From the NCBI GenBank assembly GCA_030838305.1, contig JAUTWY010000335.1, positions 1 through 9,685 of the forward strand: a stretch of 9,685 nt of DNA. Reading direction: 5' to 3'. Below are positions 6,528 through 9,685 of the stretch, in pieces. How positions within the stretch are numbered: position 1 is the stretch's first letter; every line of letters starts with the position of its first letter. Source of the DNA: Acidobacteriaceae bacterium (lineage in GTDB: Bacteria; Acidobacteriota; Terriglobia; Terriglobales; Acidobacteriaceae). The translations under genes and the position numbers were made by a program. The notes under the pieces were generated by a model, which was not told the origin of the DNA, ran no database searches, and saw nothing but the letters and a program-made list of their open reading frames with translations.

Positions 6528-7577
6528 GTGGCAACTACGCAAACTGACGCGCGGCCGCCCGGACCTCCGGGCTCGACGGCCGATTCGGAGTCAGCGTTCA
6601 CGCCCTCCGTTTTCAGGCCGCAAAGATGGCTGCGCGGCGGGCACGTGCAGACGCTGGCGGCGTTCTTTCTCTCGCGTCGAATTGACCTGCCCGCTGCCGA
6701 GCATCGTCTGATCGAAGTGGAGCCCGGCGTTCCCGTCCTGTGCCATTGTCACTGGCAGAAGGACCGGAAGGCGCTGACCCTGATCGTGGTGCATGGCCTC
6801 GAGGGATCGAGCGATTCTCAATACATGATGGGAATCGCGCGAGGTGGATTGGCCGCCGGCATGAACGTGGTGCGGATGAACCAACGCAACTGCGGCGGCA
6901 TGGACCAATGCGCGCCCACGCTTTACAACTCAGGCCGCTCGGCCGATGTGGCGGCGGTCGCTCGGAATCTTGTGGAGCACGACGGAATTCCCGGGTTTGT
7001 TTTGATTGGATTTTCCATGGGCGGGAATCTGGTTCTGAAACTGGCAGGAGAGTGGGGAAACGACGGTCCGCCGGAGTTTCGCGGAGTGGCCGCAGTTTGC
7101 CCTGCGGTGAACCTGGCAGCCTCCGCCGACGCGCTGCATGAGCCTGCGAATCGAATCTACGAGTATTATTTTTTGCTGCAATTGTTCCGGCGCTTTCGCC
7201 GCAAGGCGCGATTGTTTCCGACCGATTTCGATGCCTCACGCCTGCGGGGAATTAAAACTTTGCGAGAATTCGACGAGCGCATAACCGCCCACTACTGCGG
7301 TTTCACCGGCGCCGACGATTATTACGCGCAAGCCGCGGCTACCAATGTGATCGACCGCATCGCGCGGCCAACGTTGGTGATCCACGCGGCCAACGATCCC
7401 TTCATTCGACTTTTGCCCGAGGCGCGCGAGAAAATTCTCTCCAATCGAAACATTACCTACGTTGAAGCCGAGGACGGGGGCCACTGTGCGTTCTTCGGAG
7501 AGCGCGACGGCGATGCGGCCTACGATGGCCGTTGGGCGGAACGCGAAGTAGTGGCCTTCGCGAACCAGTTTCGATAG
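6528..7577 (+). CDS. YheT-family alpha/beta hydrolase
   Basis: This is a 349-residue predicted cytoplasmic serine hydrolase of the YheT/ABHD1-3 group, which acts on carboxylic esters, probably lipid or short-chain; the true substrate is unknown. The family opening FRPQRWLRGGHVQTL is at residues 29-43. The oxyanion-side motif HGLEGSSDSQY is at 89-99, NQRNCGG at 118-124 and the nucleophile elbow GFSMGG at 161-166, with Ser163. The predicted acid is Asp290 (HAANDPF) and the predicted base His319 (GGHCAFF), so the triad is complete. The start is GTG 6528, forced by an in-frame TAG at 6516-6518 and the lack of any other start before the conserved region. No Shine-Dalgarno is visible. TAGAAT at 6516-6521 could be a -10 element placing the transcript start at or near the GTG, making a leaderless mRNA. 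The stop codon is part of a 12-bp tandem repeat. Confidence 0.9.
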   Translation: MATTQTDARPPGPPGSTADSESAFTPSVFRPQRWLRGGHVQTLAAFFLSRRIDLPAAEHRLIEVEPGVPVLCHCHWQKDRKALTLIVVHGLEGSSDSQYMMGIARGGLAAGMNVVRMNQRNCGGMDQCAPTLYNSGRSADVAAVARNLVEHDGIPGFVLIGFSMGGNLVLKLAGEWGNDGPPEFRGVAAVCPAVNLAASADALHEPANRIYEYYFLLQLFRRFRRKARLFPTDFDASRLRGIKTLREFDERITAHYCGFTGADDYYAQAAATNVIDRIARPTLVIHAANDPFIRLLPEAREKILSNRNITYVEAEDGGHCAFFGERDGDAAYDGRWAEREVVAFANQFR

Positions 7578-7599
7578 AGGCCACCCTAGAGGCCACCCT
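7575..7599 (+). repeat. 12-bp tandem direct repeat including the hydrolase stop codon
   Basis: AGAGGCCACCCT occurs twice without a gap (7576-7587 and 7588-7599). One more matching base on the left makes 25 bp of perfect period-12 sequence. The first copy contains the TAG stop of the hydrolase. It looks like a recent slippage duplication just outside the coding frame and leaves the protein intact. Confidence 0.85.
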
Positions 7600-7701
7600 G
7601 CACGTTCGCTCGCACCCTCAGTAAGAGCCGGATCCCATGCCTTCAGTAGTCATGATTTATGGAGCGAGTCTCTTGGGTTCGAATGGACAGACAATCCGCA
7701 C

Positions 7702-7926
7702 CTAGGGCAAATTTCGAAAATCACCAGCGAATCAGCAGAGGGAGCGCAACGGCCCGCCAGCGCCGTGGCAGAACTAGCGGGACTTGCGGGAGAATTGCAG
7801 AAGCTGGTGAACCGTTTCCGCACAAAGCGCGAAGGGCCCAGTAGGGAGCCGGAGAAGGTCGCTGGAGGGGACGAGATGCAACAGAGCGCCACCGGGAAAA
7901 GTGACCGGGCACGCGGCACTAACTGA
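7702..7926 (+). pseudogene. Orphan C-terminal tail of a methyl-accepting chemotaxis protein gene
   Basis: In one plus-strand frame this stretch reads LGQISKITSESAEGA, then AVAELAGLAGELQKLVNRFR and KREGPSREP, with a Gln/Ser/Gly-rich tail ending in TGA (7924-7926). This is how the last helix of chemoreceptor signalling domains typically ends: ISxIxxESAxGAQ, then ELxxLAxxLQxLVxxFR. The frame stays open upstream as far as the hydrolase stop but has no ATG or GTG, and before 7702 it no longer resembles a chemoreceptor. I see no preceding signalling domain, membrane segment or HAMP region. I infer a 3' fragment left by deletion or rearrangement; an unannotated short gene is less likely because no start exists. 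It overlaps the end of the convergent acyltransferase gene by 8 bp. Confidence 0.6.
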
Positions 7927-9103
7927 TTGGCGCTGGCGGCTCGGGCCGGATCGCCCCCGGGCGTGGCGAAGATCCATGCGCGCTTGCTGACCCCCGAAAC
8001 CGATGCAGAATCTCAGCGCCACGTCCCTTCATCTTCGTCCGCAGGAACGCGAGCATAAGCATCGCCAGGAAGATGGTTAACAATCCCACGGACGCGGTCC
8101 GGACGTCGACGCTATGTTTCGGCAGGATGGACGCACGCCCATACACAAATTCGAGGTGCACCCAATAAACCAGCAGGGAAGCCTGGCCCAATTGAATTAG
8201 CGGACTGAAGCCCCACTGCGCCGCGCCCCACCGGCACCAGGCATGACTCACAGTCAAAATCACGAGCACCATCCCGACACGAAGCCAGAAAAAGCTTGGG
8301 CTGGTGTGCCAGTAATCGTAGGTCGCGTAAAGCTGATGAGGTTGGGCGTCAAGCCAGCGAGCGGCCGCAATGAATGCCACGCCTGCGGCGCCTGCCAGAA
8401 AGAAAATTAGCGCTTCTCGCTTGCGGGCCCACTCGCTTTGCAAAATGAATCCGGTGGCGAGGCCTGCGAAGGCGAAGGCGGTCCAGGGAAAAATGGGAAA
8501 GAGCCAGGGCTGCGGCGTACCCAGGTTGTGGACTCCGTTGATATAGGATTCCAGCGGCCAGGGCAACCAGTGCGGTCGCCAATTCGTCCACAAAGGCGGA
8601 GTCAGCAGAGAAATCAGCAACGCTGTGCCTGCCGACGCCAGAACGACAGCTAGTCTTCTCTGCGCTCCACGCTGAAGTGAGAACACCAGCCAGCACAGCA
8701 CTCCCATCAGCATCATCGAGAGACCGATGGTATTGAGCACATCTACGCGCAGCAGGTCGCTCAACGGCGCCCAGCCCCAGGCAATGAGATATTCCTGAAA
8801 GCGAAACAGCAAACCGAACGCAAAGATTTCCCCTCCCCGACGGATGGTCGTGCGGGCGATTTCTTGAGGCGGAAGATTCTTCTGCAGCAACTTGTCGGTC
8901 GCCAGGGCGAACGAAATACCCGCCAGAAACAAAAACAGAGGAGCGGGAAAAGTTCCTCCCAGTTGTGAATACATGAAGAACTTGCTTTGCCGGGCGCTCG
9001 GGCTGAGCCATGAGTCATAACAGTGAGTCTGAAACATCAGGACGCAGGCAAGGCCCCGCATCCAATCGATATACGCCAGCCGGGATGGGGCAACGGAGGT
9101 CAA
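7919..9103 (-). CDS. Multi-pass membrane acyltransferase-like protein (DUF1624/HGSNAT-type)
   Basis: The 394-residue integral membrane protein has about ten hydrophobic segments. It opens with SRLAYIDWMRGLACVLMFQTH, matching the R-x-x-x-ID-x-x-RG-L core and first-helix His (H27) of the DUF1624/heparan-alpha-glucosaminide N-acetyltransferase-like and acyltransferase-3 families. These families move acyl groups across the membrane onto sugars or other envelope molecules. FLFLAGISFALAT (57-69) and RVDVLNTIGLSMMLMGVL (118-135) fit the same fold, and SLLVYWVHLEFVYGR lies near the C-terminus. The cytosolic tail is basic, then Pro/Ser-rich. The start is uncertain: TTG 9101-9103 is the only start codon between the in-frame stop at 9140-9142 and the conserved N-terminus, and its ribosome binding site is weak. 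The substrate is not deducible and no sugar-biosynthesis genes adjoin it. The family is fairly sure, activity unproven. Confidence 0.8.
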   Translation of the reverse strand: MTSVAPSRLAYIDWMRGLACVLMFQTHCYDSWLSPSARQSKFFMYSQLGGTFPAPLFLFLAGISFALATDKLLQKNLPPQEIARTTIRRGGEIFAFGLLFRFQEYLIAWGWAPLSDLLRVDVLNTIGLSMMLMGVLCWLVFSLQRGAQRRLAVVLASAGTALLISLLTPPLWTNWRPHWLPWPLESYINGVHNLGTPQPWLFPIFPWTAFAFAGLATGFILQSEWARKREALIFFLAGAAGVAFIAAARWLDAQPHQLYATYDYWHTSPSFFWLRVGMVLVILTVSHAWCRWGAAQWGFSPLIQLGQASLLVYWVHLEFVYGRASILPKHSVDVRTASVGLLTIFLAMLMLAFLRTKMKGRGAEILHRFRGSASAHGSSPRPGAIRPEPPAPIS

Positions 9104-9208
9104 TGCGACACCGCATGATACTCCACCCGACGGATGCGATTAAATCTTGCAGATCAGTGCGGCCCCCAACACGCGTTCGTTGTTTTGTGACCGTGAGCCA
9201 TTACTTTC

Positions 9209-9231
9209 TTAATATTTTGATTAATATTTTG
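9209..9231 (+). repeat. A/T-rich 11-bp direct repeat upstream of the Oar-like receptor
   Basis: TTAATATTTTG occurs at 9209-9219 and again at 9221-9231, giving a period of 12 bp, close to one helical turn. It is strongly A/T-rich in a GC-rich window and lies about 100 bp before the receptor start. It could be a promoter UP-like element or a pair of regulator half-sites on the same DNA face. Function is inferred only. Confidence 0.5.
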
Positions 9232-9315
9232 CTTGACTAGGCACCCTGTTACAGTCGACCATCGCGGCTAGCATTTTGTCTGTGGGCGCGGCTTTCTTTC
9301 AAACGGGGCCAAACT

Positions 9316-9322
9316 AGGGGGG
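9316..9322 (+). promoter_or_regulatory. Ribosome binding site of the Oar-like receptor gene
   Basis: AGGGGGG lies 4 nt before ATG 9327, immediately in front of a clear signal peptide, which fixes this start. Confidence 0.7.
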
Positions 9323-9326
9323 CAAG

Positions 9327-9685
9327 ATGGTAGCGGATCGTCTTTTGCGTTGTGTGTCTGTTCTGCTTTTCGGTGTCGTTCTATTCAGCATTCCTTCGTT
9401 CGCCCAAAAAATCACCGGAGACATATCCGGCACCATCGTCGATGCCAGCGGTGCCGCCGTTTCTGGGGCCACCGTGCGTGCCGAGAATACTGGGACCGGA
9501 GCGAAGCAGACTGTCAGTACCAATGAAACCGGCTCCTTCCGCATCGTTGACCTCAACCCCGGGCAATATCGCCTGACGGTGGAGGCCGCCGGATTTAAGA
9601 CCATGCAGCGCCAGGCCAGCGTGGATATCGCCCTGGTAACGCAAGCGAATTTCTCCCTACAGATCGGCTCGAAGACCGAAACGGT
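9327..9685 (+). CDS. Oar-like TonB-dependent receptor, N-terminal part (continues past the window)
   Basis: The 119 visible codons encode a signal peptide, with Arg5/Arg8, a hydrophobic core and an AxA-like cleavage site at SFA before QK, about residues 26-28. It is followed by a carboxypeptidase-regulatory-like (CarboxypepD_reg) beta-sandwich: GDISGTIVDASGAAVSGATV, ENTGTGAKQTVSTNETGSFRI, then LNPGQYRLTVEAAGFKT. Next come VTQANFSLQIGSKTETV, where the plug domain would begin. This order is the standard start of the very large (about 1000-1200 residue) Oar-type TonB-dependent outer-membrane proteins that are abundant in Acidobacteriota, where they are thought to import polysaccharide fragments or other large ligands. 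The ligand cannot be inferred from this part. The gene is cut by the window edge, and nothing suggests it is broken in the visible part. Confidence 0.9.
   Translation, partial: MVADRLLRCVSVLLFGVVLFSIPSFAQKITGDISGTIVDASGAAVSGATVRAENTGTGAKQTVSTNETGSFRIVDLNPGQYRLTVEAAGFKTMQRQASVDIALVTQANFSLQIGSKTET

Noticed and set aside
6613..7239. 208-codon minus-strand frame inside the hydrolase gene
   Set aside because: It is an antisense shadow of a gene with a complete catalytic triad; its product is Arg/Ser/Pro-rich, as expected for the antisense of GC-rich coding DNA.
7650..7919. 89-codon minus-strand frame downstream of the acyltransferase
   Set aside because: The opposite strand carries the chemoreceptor-like tail in a consistent frame; the minus-strand product has no recognisable feature.
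9238..9254. Sigma54-like element around TAGGCACCCTGTTACAG
   Set aside because: The -24 GG is present, but the expected GC at -12 is not at the right distance.
9233..9255. TTGACT plus TACAGT as a sigma70 promoter of the Oar-like gene
   Set aside because: The spacer is only 11 bp, too short for a functional -35/-10 pair.

Overview
The window looks like a chromosomal piece of a GC-rich Acidobacteriota genome (Terriglobia/Koribacter-like). This is inferred from gene content: an Oar-type TonB-dependent receptor with an N-terminal carboxypeptidase-regulatory-like domain, a small PilZ protein, an FmdB zinc-ribbon protein, and a pqqBCDE order with separate pqqC and pqqD. No database search was possible, so the taxon is a judgement.

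Layout: 1-1166 (-) is most of a homoserine dehydrogenase gene with a C-terminal ACT domain, cut by the left edge. 1167-1425 is a divergent regulatory region with an 8-bp inverted repeat. 1426-2208 (+) encodes a secreted outer-membrane beta-barrel protein. 2221-5326 (-) is a tight pqqB-pqqC-pqqD-pqqE operon for the redox cofactor pyrroloquinoline quinone: B/C overlap by 19 nt, C/D are 1 nt apart and D/E 22 nt apart. 5327-5770 is a 444-bp stretch with no convincing gene and, notably, no recognisable pqqA precursor peptide. Then follow a PilZ protein (5771-6100, -), an FmdB-like zinc ribbon protein (6248-6481, -), a divergent YheT-family alpha/beta hydrolase (6528-7577, +), an orphan 3' tail of a methyl-accepting chemotaxis protein gene (7702-7926, +), a multi-pass membrane acyltransferase-like protein (7919-9103, -) and the start of an Oar-like TonB-dependent receptor gene (9327 to the right edge, +).

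Working together: PqqE (radical SAM) crosslinks Glu and Tyr of PqqA presented by PqqD, PqqB hydroxylates the product, and PqqC performs the final ring closure and oxidation. The operon is intact except that PqqA is not visible. PqqB and PqqC each carry a substitution at a position I recall as catalytic in well-studied homologues. The other genes are unrelated housekeeping, envelope or signalling genes.

I found no CRISPR array, tRNA, rRNA, insertion sequence or defence system, and no clear undescribed system. The best leads are the missing pqqA with the unexplained gap upstream of pqqB, the two active-site substitutions, the orphan chemoreceptor tail, and some small repeats in regulatory regions.
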